A DNA stretch of 64,000 nt from Pterois miles (lineage: Eukaryota; Chordata; Actinopteri; Perciformes; Scorpaenidae): contig CAMQGK010000514.1 in the NCBI GenBank assembly GCA_947000775.1, forward strand, positions 3,003,501 through 3,067,500. Direction: 5' to 3'. Position 1 is the stretch's first letter; each line of letters opens with the position of its first letter. Below the pieces are notes generated by a model, which worked only from the letters and a program-made list of their open reading frames with translations, was not told the origin of the DNA and made no database searches. The translations under genes and the position numbers were made by a program. Positions 51,001 through 61,554 of this stretch are shown here, in pieces.

Positions 51001-54000
51001 TACAGCACAGAGCAAAGGTGTTGGGAAATAGTAAAGACGTGTGGAAACAGGCTCTTTTGTGAGCATGTGTGACGACCTGTTGCCGGCCAATCATGTACTG
51101 TGACAACCACAACGACTTAAAAGCCACATTTCCACCACAGGAACTTTCTCCCAGAACTGAGAACCTTTTGAGGAAATCACTGCGTTTCCACCGCAGGGAC
51201 CAGGGACCAGGGACTAGGGACTAGGGACCATGGACGGGGCCTTTTTTGGGGGGTGAAAAGGCCCTGGTTGGGGGTAGGTGGAGTTTGCAGGGATGACCAT
51301 CGCTGATTGATGGAACACACACAGCCCGGCCGTTTCAACGGCTTCGATTTGTGTACCGCTTCATTCATAAACAAGGAAGTGCTGGAGTATCGATGTAGGA
51401 CCATTTTAGTTTAAGGGGAGAACATTTCTCTTTGTCTGATAACATTAAAAGTAAAGTTCGGCTCTGCTGTCGACTTCCTGACTCATTCTAAAACAGAGAG
51501 CGAGAGATCACAAGGGTGAGTGGTAACATTAGAGGAGGGAGAACAGTTATTTTCTGATTGTTTCAAGGCGTTAACGCTCCAAAGCACAAATAACCATCAA
51601 ACACTCAACACATGATTTACTGTGACTTACAGACGCTCTTAGTTTCATTCCATTCATTACATCCAATGTGCATCAGCGAATATGTGCAGCAGTAAATGTT
51701 GCAGTGAGACAAAAACCCAACGTTTATTTCATTTCAGTGTGTCTTTTAGAGTAAACAGACAACACATTGGACTGCAGGCTACAGTGTGTTTACCGCTGTG
51801 ATCACCAGCAGCCATCTGCTGGTGATCACGTCTCACGTCATGTCGCTTTTTCATACGTCAGCGGATTAATTTGTCTAATCTTCAGAGGTCTTTAGACCAC
51901 GCTGGAAACATAGACAACAGTGGGCTGAAGGAACTAAACTAAAAGTCCCGAGAACTCTTGGTGGAAATTCAGCTAAAGATTCACAATTACAAGACAACAA
52001 GTTGTGTAGTGTGAACTTGGCTTAACCAATCGAGGCAGCGGGAGACCAGCAGCTCCTGTGCACTGAGAAGTAAAATTACTGTTTTTGTCAATGGAGCCTG
52101 GCGGCTTTGAACAGAGCATAGATAACAGCTTCAGATCCCCATCGGAAAGGGCAGCGAGGTGTTGAAACATTATAAATATAGTGCACACAAACTGATATGG
52201 AGAAGTCACTCATACTGTCACACTTCAAAATGACTATCCCTGTAAAGCTCTATTTATGTGATTCTGTGCATACAGATGTATGTGCACATACCTGCAGCAG
52301 CAGGATGAAGTAGTCCACCGGGTGGTTGCGCGTGTACAGATAGTGACCCGGGCTCAGCCGGTTGTTTGGGTCAAAGTGCACTTCCTGGTTGACACTGGGG
52401 TGACGGAGCAGGTGGAACAAGACCTTCTCAGACACACGTCCGGGGCTGAAGTGCGACACCTCTGCAGGGGGTCAAAGGTCAGAGACACGGGATACGATCA
52501 GTGATGTCAAATATGTGGAGACCGGCAGATCTCATAACATGTAGCGGTCGATCCTCGGTGGATTTATAATATAAGCATAATCATTACTTGTGCGCTGTTT
52601 AACTAACTCAATCAGCGTGAGGCTTCGAGCTCACTCCCATTCAGTCACACAGTAACCACCGCTGAAAAGTTTGTAATCAGCTGTTATATTGATGTTTTCC
52701 TTCAATAATAACTGTTATAACAGAGACAAAAACAGAATAATTCAGACACCAAATTTTAAATAGTTTTGTCCACAACAGAAGAAGATTGAAATGATTCAAA
52801 CTGCCATTTAGTCCTAGTCCCCACAGAGTTGTATGATGGGAGAACACTATTGAATTAGGTTGGTGAATTAGTTTTCCAGTCCAGAAAGGCGTCAGTGACC
52901 GTCGATCATTACTGAACCACAACTGATTAGGTCAACTGGGTTCTTGATATTGAGTTAGTCCCTCTGCAGTCTACTCAGTGGTTTGATTGAAGACGATTAA
53001 ACTGGGATTATGTTCAGATAATATTCCAGTACTGATAACCCTAGACTAACACGTTTCAGCAGTGACGTCTGAAGAAGAACTTTGGAAAAGCTCAATTCTA
53101 CTAAAACAGAAACACTTGTTATCGAGCCACAGCACATCACAAAGCAAATACTGCCATCTACTGGTCATGTGTCACAACATATCACGCCTGCTGCAAGAAA
53201 TCTCAGTGTCCTGTTTGTTAGTAATTTACCCCCGCTCACCACTTGACCTTTACTAAAGGAGCGCCAAAGGATTTGCCCTTTTGGCACTAATGAAATTAGT
53301 CTGTGGAGCACAGTCTAGGTTGTTATTAGCTCACCTTCCCCAAGATAAAGTCAGTTGAAGACAAATATGATCTGTCTTGTTGAACTCTCCTGGTGTTAAC
53401 CACTTCATAACTTGTTTGGATTTCAAACATGTGTCCACGGTGCCGGGTGATAGTGTCTGATATTTAATTAATCGTACATGATTAATTAAATATGGATGGA
53501 TTAAATTGAAGTTGGAAAAATCACAGTTTTTGACTAAAAAATCAAAGGTTTTGGGCATCCTGGACTTCTAACCCCCAAAAGGCACAACTAGACCACTGTC
53601 GACCATCAGATTTGAAGTTCCTACATTAAATAGTTTAAGTTCTGCTCCGGAAATGAAAGTGTGACTCGTGAACAGTCGGAAGGTCGGACACGAAGAGTGC
53701 TATACACCCCTGACTATGTCGTAGAGGGGAAATAATAAAATATAAATGAATACATAAATAAGTCACTAGATAAATAAATATGTCATTAAATTTAGCAAAA
53801 TTAAAAGTAAAAATTAAGAATAAATGTAGCCATTAATTAATTGAGAAAATGTGACCTAAATAGAAACTTCAGTTTTAAGTTTCTTTATCTCTGTATTAAT
53901 TCCCTTATATATTTACTCTTCCAGAATTTCCCCCTACACTTAATTTAAAACAAATAAAAAATATGTGTAAACATGATAAAATTAAATACATTTAAAAATA

Positions 54001-57000
54001 TATACTTAAATAAACAGAAATTAAACAGAAAACACTCCTGACTGTTGTATTAGGGGTAATTGATAAAATGTGACATAAATAGATATCGGTTTCAAGTTGC
54101 TTCTTTATTTATTTATCTTTGTATCACTTCCCTTATCTGTTTACTCTACTGTTTAATTACACCCTTTATGTAATTTAAAATAAATAAAGTATAAGTGCAA
54201 AAATACGTGAAAACATGATAAAAAATAAAACTAAAAAATGATTTTAAAAAATAAATACTTAAATAAAAGTAAATTAAACAGAAAGTAAATAAAAAAATTA
54301 ATACAAAAATAAAGAAGCAAATTAAAATGGTATCATCAATTTCTGTCAAGTTTCGTCACTAAATTAATGGCTACATTTATTTTTAATACCACTTTTGCTA
54401 CAGTTGATGACATTATTTTTTGTTTATCTAGTCATTTATTTATTTTTGATTTTTGTAGGGTTCTGTCCTCCATGTGGAAAAACCAACCAAAGAAAATAAG
54501 GCTGTCTGAGTCAGTCTCTTCTAAAAAAAAACACCTTTATCGGAAAGCATATCTACTTACTTTATTGATTTTTAATTTCTTGTCTATAATTTAAATCTTG
54601 CTATTCATGTATTTCATCATTCACTTTGGTATCTTGTTTCATTTCATTCATCCTCGATAAAGTTTATTATGTTATTAGCATTATAGTAATGTAAATGTGA
54701 TCCCACTGTACTTGTCTTTTACTTTTCTTTTAGTGAATATATCTAATATTATATTTATTATATTTTTAAAACATTAAAATACATCTGTGTATGTTAATAA
54801 TTTAAGTGAGAGGGTTTTTTTCATTTATTTGCCTCATTTTTTACATTTATTTGCCTCATTTATTACAGGCTTCTGCGGGCCAGATTTCGGTGTAACACCG
54901 ACAACAGGTTACTCACCTACAGCCTCGATGAACACTGGTTACACCGACCTGGAGATGCCGACCCTGTCCCTGTGGTCTCCACTATTTCCCCATTGAAATC
55001 CAGCTGTTGTGCTCCGCTGTGTTCATTTTGCCCGCAACTGTTAGCCGACGATGCTAATGCTACGTTAGCTAGCTAAGTATCACGGAGCTCCGTTGTTTAT
55101 CGCGGATGATTTTAACGTTAGTATATTTAACCTACTAAGTGCTGCCATCGTTTCAACAATATGTACTCATTCCCGTCGTAAATATAAACATCTTAGACAT
55201 GTTACAGTAACATTACCGATACATTTCGTTGTCGATCCCGTTCAGATTTTTGTATCTACCGCTCGGATTTGTTGACTTCCGCTTTAGGCTACAAACAGGA
55301 AGTGATGTCACAATCCTCAATGTTACAGCGCCCCGCAGTGGCCGGAGGGCGACATCACTCAGGCTCCCTGCATGAACAACTGATACCAAACACCGATCAT
55401 TTCTTAAATGGGTATGTGATTTATCAAAATTATGGCCATTTAAAAAACAAATAAATAATTAATTAATTAAAAATTAATTTAAATAAATAATTAATCAAAA
55501 ACAAAAGTAAATATGAGAACAATTAAATAAAAATGTCTGTGACTCTAAGTGTGAGAAAATAGTCCACTATTTTAAAAAATACTGATTAAATAATGAGATG
55601 GAGATGAATTTCCCCCCAGGGATAACAAAGTCTTTTTGCCTTTTCAGTTGTCAGTCTGGTTGAACCACTGTTCAGCGTTTTGTACTCCATGTACCAAACT
55701 AAATAACATATATTTGTTAAGAGGACTTTCTACAAGATTCAGACATATAGAGTAGTCCTCTCATACATCTGGCTGGACACACAAAAGATTTGTGGCAGGA
55801 GATTACAAACTTTTCAACTGTATCATAGATACAGTAAGTAAAGACTCGCAGGTCATCACTCACCTCTGGACAGGAAGCGGTGTGTGGCCAGCAGGAGTTG
55901 GGGTGAGGTCCGGATCTTGGGTTCTCCCTCTGGAGGCTTGAAGAGAGAAAACTCCTCGTGGACACTGCGAGGCTCAAGAGGAATCTCCAGCGGGGCGAGA
56001 GGACGCTTCACCTTCCTGTCCACTACAGGAGGACGAGGACAGATTTAATAAAATGTATCAGCCGCTAAATGAAAAAACCTATTTTACAATAAACTGGCTT
56101 ACAGTAGCCGTCTGATTCATCCAGGATCTCTGATTTGATGATCTCCTCGATAACGTCCTCTAAGGTGACCAATCCCAGCACCTCGTAGAAGGGATCCCCC
56201 TCGCCCTCATTGTTCACCTTCTGGACGATGGCCATGTGAGAGTTACCTGACAGAAAGAGGACATTTCATTTTATTTCAGAGTTCAATCCTCATCGACAGG
56301 TCGGTAGAATAGAGAAGACTGAGGTAAAAACTATTTACAGTGAGGTATGTGGATGGTCCACAGCACCTGAAAATACACATTGCTGTTTGCACTGAGTTTG
56401 AGTTGAGTTTGCATTGCAGAAAAACAAGTGTCACTGCACCGAGCACCACAGCTACTGTAATGAGGTAGGGGAAAAAACAAAATTGTGCTAAATAAACCCC
56501 TGATGTGCACTCAGAGTATTTAATACTTTCTAAGAACATTATTTTTGGGAAGAAACTGAATTCAATACTTTAAGACAGTTTAAGCCCTGCAGACACTCTG
56601 GACAAACTCAACCTAAAACCAAATAAATATGAGTAAAATGGTGAATAACATTATAGCTAAGAAGCCTCTGCTGTAATATTGTGAGTGTGAGCCCACCTTT
56701 CTTGAACTCCTCCAGCATGGCGTCCAGCTTGGTGTCGTTGAAGACGTAGTGCAGCGGGTGATTGTAGAACTTGGTGATGGTCGTCATGGGGGTGCAGTCG
56801 TCCGGGTCCACCAGAGCCAAGTCTTTCACATAAAGGATTTCCACGATGTTTGACCTGCAAAATCAAACAGGTGTTGATGAGCAGACATGAATACGGCCAT
56901 GAAAGCAAATTTACTCTAAGAGCACACTTTGTGTCATCGTTCACTAAACCGACCTTACCGGGTGAAAGTGAAATCCAAGGCGCTCCAAAGAGTTTAATCA

Positions 57001-60000
57001 CTAACAGCTTCTTCTTTCATTATGAAAAGTTTAAACATTCAACTGCTCCGTGTTATAATGCCTCATGGCTGCAGTCTGGAGACAGAACCAGCTTTATGAA
57101 CCTATTCTATGATCTATAAATTAAGTAAAACAATAACAAAACAATAAGTGAAACAACAGCAAAGAGCAAAAGCAATAGAGAAAAACAACGGGATTAAAAA
57201 AAATTAAAAAAAATTACATTAAATAAAAATAAAAACATTTAAAAAAAATGTAAAAAAAGTATACAGAATAGAGTACTTTACATTCAAAAATAAATACATG
57301 TATTAATATATAAATAAATATATATATGAAAATATATGAACAAATGCATGTGAAAATAAATAAAAACACGTATACACTCTCTCATATTTAATATGATGTA
57401 TTTATGTTTATTCTTTTATTTTTCTCTATTTCTTTTGCTGTTATCTATTGTTTTACTTTTCTTTATATTTACACATTTTTTAATTTACTTATATATTGTT
57501 TCATTTATTTCTCTTTATATTTACATTTTATTATACTAAGAAAATATTTTTAATATATGAATCCCAGTGAGCGTTAATTTACTGATTTTCAGGTCAGACG
57601 GTTTGTAAGTTTTTTCTCATAAATTTCTGACAGTCTCAGATATTCATTTTGTTTCTTTTTAAATTTATTACTTTAATCTCAAAAAAATATTCACGTTTTT
57701 TTTTCTTGTAGCTTTTTCCAGAAATTTACAACTTTATAATCTCTGAAATCACTCAATTTTTTTCTCTTATATTTGTGATTTTTTTTCTTGTAAAAAGCTT
57801 TAATCTCAGAGAATATTACAATTTTCTGTCTAATAAATTTGTGTTTTTTTTTCCTGTGTTTGTTACTTTAATCTAAAAGGTTAATCTTGAGTGTTTTCTC
57901 AGAATATTGGTTGGCTCTGTAATATATATGTATATATATATATATATATATTTTTTTACCTTTATTAGCTGTAATACGGCATCATTCAAAGCTGATCCAC
58001 ACTTCTAGACTGTATTTTATAAGGACAATAATTCGGTCACTGTACTGATTATGATTTTCATGAGTAAACCATAACTGCTGGTTGTCTATGAGGTCTGACA
58101 GCCGTGTGTTTGGGAGCCCACCTCTCCTCCTCGTAGATGGGCACCCTGGTGTATCCGCTCTGCATGATCTCGGACATGGTGGAGAAGTCCAGGACGGCCG
58201 AGCTGGCCAGCATGAAGCAGTCCTTCAGGGGGGTCAGGATGTCCTCCACCGTCTTACTGCGCAGCATCCCGCGGCTGAACTCCTCCTTCACAAACTCACT
58301 GAGACAGGACGCCGTGTGGATGAGACGACATCAAACGCACCTCGTGGCCTGTTTACAAGAGTCTTTTCTTACCTGTAAGGGTCATTGACGCTCGTGCGGA
58401 TCATCTCCATGGCCCTCTCCCTGATCCCACAGGTGCTGATGTCCCTCCTCAGCGCTAGGTCCAGGATCAGCCCCAGAGGGCAGGACAGGGGGCAGGTGAG
58501 CACCAGACAAACCTGGGCCAGCCAGGTCAGACCCGGCGCCAGCTGGAACCCATAACCGGAGCACAGGATGTGAGGAGCCAGCTCAGCCAGGAAGAAGATG
58601 AGGAAGCCGCTGGCGAACACGGCGGAGACGATGGAGCCCAGCGCCCGGTACAGGAGGACGCCGAGGACCGAGTGTCCCACAGCACACAGGAACAGCAGCG
58701 AACATGTCTGGGTGGAGAGAGGACGCACAAAAAGACATTTAAGAAGGACATTTTCATCCTCTGCCTGCTGCCATGTGGCTTCCTAGTATGTAACTAAAAG
58801 AAGAAGAAGAAGAAGAAGAAGAAGAAGAAGAAGAAGAAGAAGAAGAAGAAGATCTACCTTTATTAGTCCCACAATGGGGAAATTCAATTTACACTCTGTT
58901 AAACTCATACATGGTACATGCAGACCTGAAACACACATACATGCATTAATGGAGAGATGTCAGAGTGAGGGGGCTGCTCCTGACAAGCGCCCCGAGCAGT
59001 TGGGGGTTTGGTGCCTTGCTCAGGGGCACCTCGGCAGTGCCCAAGAGGTAAACTGGCACCTCTCCAGCTACCAGTTCACACTCAGTTTTTGGTCCATGTC
59101 GGGACTTGAACCGGTGACCCTCCGGTTCCCAAGCCAACTCCCTACAGACTGAGCTACTGCCGCCCCCAAGTACATTTACTCAAGTACAATTATGAGGTAA
59201 TTACATAGTACTTTCCTGATGAAATTTCATGTTATGCTATTTTTCATATTTCTACTCCACTCCAATGAATAACAGAGCAGAAGAGGCTGGAGCTGCTGCA
59301 GTGTTTATTGATGTATACAGTATGTGCATGCTGTAAATATGAGTACTGATTTTAATGTTATTATTATTATTCAGTGGGTTTCAGTTTCCATCTTTGGTAA
59401 CGCATTAAGACTAAAATAAAAATCTAAAAGCATGATTGAATAGAATAAAGAGAATGCTCTTTATTCTATTCAATCATGCTTTTAGATTTTTATTTCAATC
59501 TTATTTTATAGAGTGTATTTACTTTCCATCTTATGTTCATTCTGTCTATTTTTCTTTATTGTAAAGCACTTTGTGCTGCATTTCTTGTATTAAAGGTACT
59601 ACACATATAAAGTGAATTATCATTATTATTATGTCTCAGAGGGAAATATTGTAATATTTACATTTATTTGATAAATTTATTTAAATTACAGATTCAGATT
59701 TGTAACACAAATATTAACACATTATATTATTATTATTATTATTATTATATTTGCGCAATTTAGATGATGTCTGAGAATCTGAACCCGAGATTATAAAGTC
59801 GTAAATTTATGAGAAAAAAACTTGAAAATCTCTGAGATTAAAATTGAAAATTTACGATATAAAGATTATGAGAACAAATCTTTAATATTCTCTCAGATTA
59901 TAGATGTCACACATTTATAAAAAAAAAAACTTGAACGAGATTAAAGTTGTAAATTTGCAAGACAAAAACTTCAACATTCTCTGAGATTAAAGTCCGACAT

Positions 60001-61075
60001 TTACAAAACTTGAATATTCTGATTATAGTTGTAAATTTACAAGACAGAAAATCACAAATTTACAAGAAAAACATTGACAAGACAAAAAAAGAAAACTCCC
60101 TGGTGTATGTTTACATATTTGTTTTGTATGATCATTACTATGTGATTTAATTTAAAGTCAGCTCCAACTTTATCAGCAGCAACATTAAAGTGATCAATGA
60201 ACACATTAACGCATCAATAATTATAACACGTATTATCCTGAAGCGGCTCGTTCTGCATTAGACTACTTTTATTGTTGGTACTTTCATTATATTTTGATGC
60301 TGATACTGTCATACTTTTACTTTACTAACAGAGTACTTCTACATTGTAGTACTTGTCAGACACTCACCAGGAAGTTCCCTCTCCTCCTGATCGGCTCCAG
60401 GCGCTTGGCGGCCCGCTTCTCCTCCTCGGAACCGCAGCTGTGGAGGACGTAGAGCTCCACCGGGTCCAGCCACAGCAGGCTCAGGTTCACGGTCCTCAGG
60501 AGCCCGCAGACCAGCAGCAGCAGCACCACCAGCACGGCCAGGCCCCACGGCGGGATGTAGTCCCCGGGCAGACCCGTGTCGGTGCTGATCCGGAGCCTGT
60601 CCGGGCCCGAGGATGCCCACCTCTCCCCGCTCAGCACGCACAGGTGGTAGAGGGTCTGCTCGCTGCCCGCTGCTCCCGCAGAGATGCTCCTCTGCCGGAC
60701 CTCCACCGTTATCAGCCCGCTGTACTTCTCATCCGGGGAGAACCGTTCCGTCACCTGGAACGCGGACTCGTGACGGTTGGACTCCTGCCCGCACGGGTCA
60801 GGCGCATCCCCGACTCCCCCGGCCGCTCCGCCAGCTGCCCCTGCGAACGCCACCCACGGCCAGCTTCCATTCAGCTCGGTCCCGAACAGACGGAGCCTGA
60901 ACGTGGCTCCCTCTGGCGCCGAGATGATCCGACCCTTCATGCACACCAGGGCCGCCGGATCTTCCAGTCGCAGCCCCAGAACCAGCGGAGCTTCGTGGCT
61001 GCAGGCGCCGAACCTGATCCCGCAGAACAACAATATCATCAACACGAACCGTAGACCTGCCAAGCTGGCCACCAT
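47862..61075 (-). CDS. cnnm3: cnnm3: CNNM/ACDP-family divalent-cation transport mediator (10 coding exons)
   Basis: Joining ten minus-strand exons gives 751 residues in one uninterrupted frame. All introns are GT-AG. Order: signal peptide (about 1-25); extracellular domain with N-glycosylation site N69-G-S and cysteines 45, 95, 146; four hydrophobic segments of the DUF21 membrane domain (about 174-320); acidic helix bundle; CBS pair (about 360-505); cyclic-nucleotide-binding-like domain (about 540-695). The family controls Mg2+ at the plasma membrane and binds PRL phosphatases through an Asp in the NNEGEGDPFY loop, here D477. CNNM3, not CNNM2 or CNNM4, is indicated by NGSWPWVA, KTVEDILTPLKDCFML and the C-terminal VTRLQYLNALMASR followed by a short tail. 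Human CNNM3 is about 707 residues. The exact last exon is the main uncertainty. Confidence 0.95.
48494..48818 (+). repeat. 65-bp tandem repeat, 5 copies
   Basis: TAACTCCTTTAT starts copies at 48494, 48559, 48624, 48689 and 48754, exactly 65 bp apart. Each has GTTGACTAGTTTAATCTGCA and GCAATGCATCATGG. Alternating ATAAG/ATCAG and TATAT/TATTT variants suggest duplication of a two-unit block. Confidence 0.97.
48835..49130 (+). mobile_element. Dispersed non-coding element
   Basis: Begins AGGTACACTGTGTAGGATTC with GTGTCATCTAGTGGTGTGGT, a common teleost interspersed repeat start. Two degenerate, partly inverted segments with GTGAGCCGCTGAGT and ACTCAGCGGCTCACG lie at about 48940 and 49055. A related start is at 44985. 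Confidence 0.6.
49326..49456 (-). CDS. cnnm3: cnnm3 exon 9 (residues 650-693)
   Basis: HQSPVSTQRHSPRDPFESAD, a variable loop, then SSYCPDYTVRALTDLQLIR. Acceptor TTTGTGCAG, donor GTAAGT, phase 0. Confidence 0.93.
49457..50650 (-). other. cnnm3 intron 8
   Basis: 1194 bp. 49555-49655 is a diverged copy of the repeat at 33312 (TTTTATCGACAAAATGATCA, CATTCGTTGCAGCTCTAGC). 49780-50430 is an AT-rich stretch with AATAAA-type tracts and two copies of the family at 45645. Confidence 0.8.
50651..50747 (-). CDS. cnnm3: cnnm3 exon 8 (residues 618-650)
   Basis: GRVEVEIGKEGLKFENGAFT and YYGVSALTLPSS, the most conserved strand-turn segment of the CNNM cyclic-nucleotide-binding-like domain. The single base after SS continues into the next exon. 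Confidence 0.95.
50748..52291 (-). other. cnnm3 intron 7
   Basis: 1544 bp, more than half of it the TIR element at 51129-51967. No other exon is supported. Confidence 0.85.
51129..51967. mobile_element. ~0.84-kb TIR-type non-autonomous element
   Basis: The left end TTTCCACCACAGGAACTTTC is matched by the reversed right end (TTTCCACCAAGAGTTCTCGG). The left end also contains GACCAGGGACCAGGGACTAG repeats. No transposase frame. The superfamily is not assigned and no clear target duplication is seen. Confidence 0.65.
52292..52461 (-). CDS. cnnm3: cnnm3 exon 7 (residues 561-617)
   Basis: VSHFSPGRVSEKVLFHLLRH, PSVNQEVHFDPNNRLSPGHY and NHPVDYFILLLQ, part of the cyclic-nucleotide-binding-like domain. 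Acceptor CCCCCTGCAG, donor GTATGT, phase 0. Confidence 0.95.
52462..55863 (-). other. cnnm3 intron 6
   Basis: 3402 bp, the longest intron. 53720-54480 is AT-rich with forward and inverted copies of the family at 45645. 54880-55330 is a promoter-like CpG-containing segment. 52500-53700 is unique with no supported exon. Confidence 0.8.
54917..55311 (-). promoter_or_regulatory. Promoter-like segment with possible untranslated first exon inside cnnm3 intron 6
   Basis: ACAGGAAGTGATGTCAC (55295-55311) combines an ETS core with a CRE-like TGATGTCA. A second ETS-type site (ACTTCCGC, 55275-55282, reverse of GCGGAAGT) is close by. CpG density rises locally. On the minus strand a GCTGTAG/GTGAGT donor at 54917 follows with no open frame, as expected of a 5' untranslated exon. 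It could drive a nested non-coding RNA or a short cnnm3 isoform. Confidence 0.35.
55864..56022 (-). CDS. cnnm3: cnnm3 exon 6 (residues 508-561)
   Basis: Linker after the CBS pair (DRKVKRPLAPLEIPLEPR), then HEEFSLFKPPEGEPKIRTSP and QLLLATHRFLSR, which enters the cyclic-nucleotide-binding-like domain. Acceptor CTCCTGTAG, donor GTGAGT. Confidence 0.95.
56103..56246 (-). CDS. cnnm3: cnnm3 exon 5 (residues 460-508)
   Basis: NSHMAIVQKVNNEGEGDPFY then EVLGLVTLEDVIEEIIKSEI and LDESDGY. CBS2 with the loop that in the family contacts PRL phosphatases. Followed by an 80-bp intron. Confidence 0.96.
56697..56854 (-). CDS. cnnm3: cnnm3 exon 4 (residues 407-460)
   Basis: SNIVEILYVKDLALVDPDDC through FYNHPLHYVFNDTKLDAMLE and EFKKG. 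The end of CBS1 and the start of CBS2, nearly invariant in the family. Acceptor TTTTGCAG, donor GTGGGC. Confidence 0.96.
56855..58121 (-). other. cnnm3 intron 3
   Basis: 1267 bp. 57130-57550 is AT-rich simple sequence. 57590-57910 consists of diverged repeats of TTGTAAATTT/AATCTCAGA-type text, followed by (TA)n at about 57925-57953. Confidence 0.8.
58122..58298 (-). CDS. cnnm3: cnnm3 exon 3 (residues 348-407)
   Basis: Preceded by a 74-bp intron. Encodes EFVKEEFSRGMLRSKTVEDI and the first CBS motif through SGYTRVPIYEEER. The SKTVED/DCFML pairing matches CNNM3. The next codon is completed across the GTGGGC donor. Confidence 0.95.
58373..58707 (-). CDS. cnnm3: cnnm3 exon 2 (residues 237-348)
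   Basis: Acceptor CCACCCAG, then TCSLLFLCAVGHSVLGVLLY and further membrane segments of the DUF21 domain (FLIFFLAELAPHIL; WLAQVCLVLTCPLSCPLG), ending NDPYS split by a GTAAGA donor after AG. The LAELAPHILCS stretch corresponds to the conserved GEILPQALCS region of the family. Confidence 0.95.
58797..58853. repeat. (GAA)n microsatellite
   Basis: About 18 AAG triplets adjoining the 3' end of the SINE, probably its expanded tail. 90 bp from the exon 2 acceptor. Confidence 0.97.
58854..59167 (-). mobile_element. tRNA-derived SINE with LINE-like 3' tail
   Basis: On the minus strand the 5' end reads GGGGGCGGCAGTAGCTCAGT. GTAGCTCAGTCTGTAGGG is an A-box-like segment and GGTTCAAGTCCCG (about 59100-59112) a B box, the RNA polymerase III promoter of a tRNA. 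A central region with CTGAGCAAGGCACCAAACC follows, then a tail CCCCATTGTGGGACTAATAA shared with L2-type LINEs, then the (GAA)n tract. This arrangement fits a teleost V-SINE-like element, full length at about 314 bp. It is not a functional tRNA gene. Confidence 0.85.
59414..59495. repeat. Perfect 39-bp inverted repeat, 4-nt loop
   Basis: Arms 59414-59452 and 59457-59495 are exact reverse complements (AAATAAAAATCTAAAAGCAT and on), with loop AATG. It lies in intron 1 and would form a fully paired hairpin in the cnnm3 pre-mRNA. Confidence 0.97.
59560..59640 (+). mobile_element. LINE/SINE 3'-tail fragment
   Basis: AAAGCACTTTGTGCTGCATT, TTGTATTAAAGGTACTACAC and ATTATCATTATTATTATG match the typical tail (TGTATGAAAGGTGCTATATAAATA, then ATT repeats) of teleost LINE-derived repeats. 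A related tail is at 62300-62345 (TTGAAAGGCGCCACC, ATTATTATTAT). Confidence 0.55.
60368..61075 (-). CDS. cnnm3: cnnm3 exon 1 (residues 1-236)
   Basis: ATG at 61075 has A at -3 and G at +4 and begins a signal peptide (LRFVLMILLFCGIRFGAC). The exon encodes the whole extracellular domain and the first membrane segment (WGLAVLVVLLLLVCGLL), ending RLEPIRRRGNFL before a GTGAGT donor, phase 0. It is strongly GC-rich, with long antisense shadow frames. The AGGAAGG low-complexity segment around residues 78-88 is probably a loop. Confidence 0.95.
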
Positions 61076-61350
61076 ATTGGAATTGGCCTGGCACTGCGCG
61101 GGTCATGTGACTCCAGCCCTGCAGCGGCCCCGCCCACCGGGGCCGAGCAGCCAAACAGAACGAGCCGTGCAACTGAGCTGCGTGGCGGCCATTTTGGCTC
61201 CGCTCACACAGGCGGAGGTTCTCCTCATTTCGAAGCTGGATTCTGAATGTTTTTGTGTTGTTTTTTACCGCACCGCCTCCTGTGAGCACCAGCCAGCCCT
61301 CACAGCCAATAAGAGAGGAGAAAACAAGACGGAGAACGCCCATCTTTGTT
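61076..61350 (-). promoter_or_regulatory. cnnm3: cnnm3 CpG-rich promoter and 5' UTR
   Basis: GC-rich, CpG-containing segment directly upstream of the ATG. On the minus strand: ATTGG (CCAAT box, 61306-61310), CCAAAATGGCCGCC (YY1-like, 61184-61197), GTGGGCGGGGCC (GC box, 61126-61137) and GTCACATGAC (E-box, 61102-61111). TATA-less, as usual for a broadly expressed gene. An upstream ATG at 61343 opens another frame that overlaps exon 1. Whether it is transcribed is unknown. Confidence 0.7.
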
Positions 61351-61554
61351 AGGTTTCATCAAAACAAGTCATTCATCAATCCGAGCCCTGACTCGCTTCA
61401 CAGTTAATCCTGATTTACTACTGTAAAAAACAGAGTTAACGTTTAGTTCACACTTTTTCAAGCCTGTGTAACATTAAATAAAAAAAAATAAAATAATGAC
61501 AAAATAGTGCACATGCTATAATATATAGTGAAAAAATATCATTCATCATATAAC
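61351..61554. other. Unique sequence upstream of cnnm3
   Basis: Nothing identified. Confidence 0.4.

Larger units (their letters stand above)
58708..60367 (-). other. cnnm3 intron 1
   Basis: 1660 bp. From right to left: degenerate CTCTGAGATTAAA/GTAAATTTACAAGA tandem repeats (59765-60090, opposite orientation to those in intron 3), an ATT tract (about 59726-59751), a LINE-type 3' tail (59565-59640), a perfect hairpin (59414-59495), and a SINE with GAA tail (58797-59167). Confidence 0.8.

Noticed and set aside
54146..54594. Phe/Ile/Leu-rich frames resembling membrane proteins
   Set aside because: Translations of AT-rich dispersed repeats with TTT/ATT runs inside a cnnm3 intron.
58874..59152. 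92-codon plus-strand frame and 63-codon minus-strand frame
   Set aside because: Both lie within the SINE and have no coding character.
59095..59167. tRNA-like sequence with A and B boxes
   Set aside because: It is the head of a SINE: no acceptor-stem pairing is evident and it continues into a LINE-like tail and GAA tract.
60353..61352. Long plus-strand frames (233 and 191 codons) and minus frames in other phases over 60.3-61.35 kb
   Set aside because: Antisense or out-of-frame shadows of GC-rich cnnm3 exon 1, which matches a known family residue by residue.
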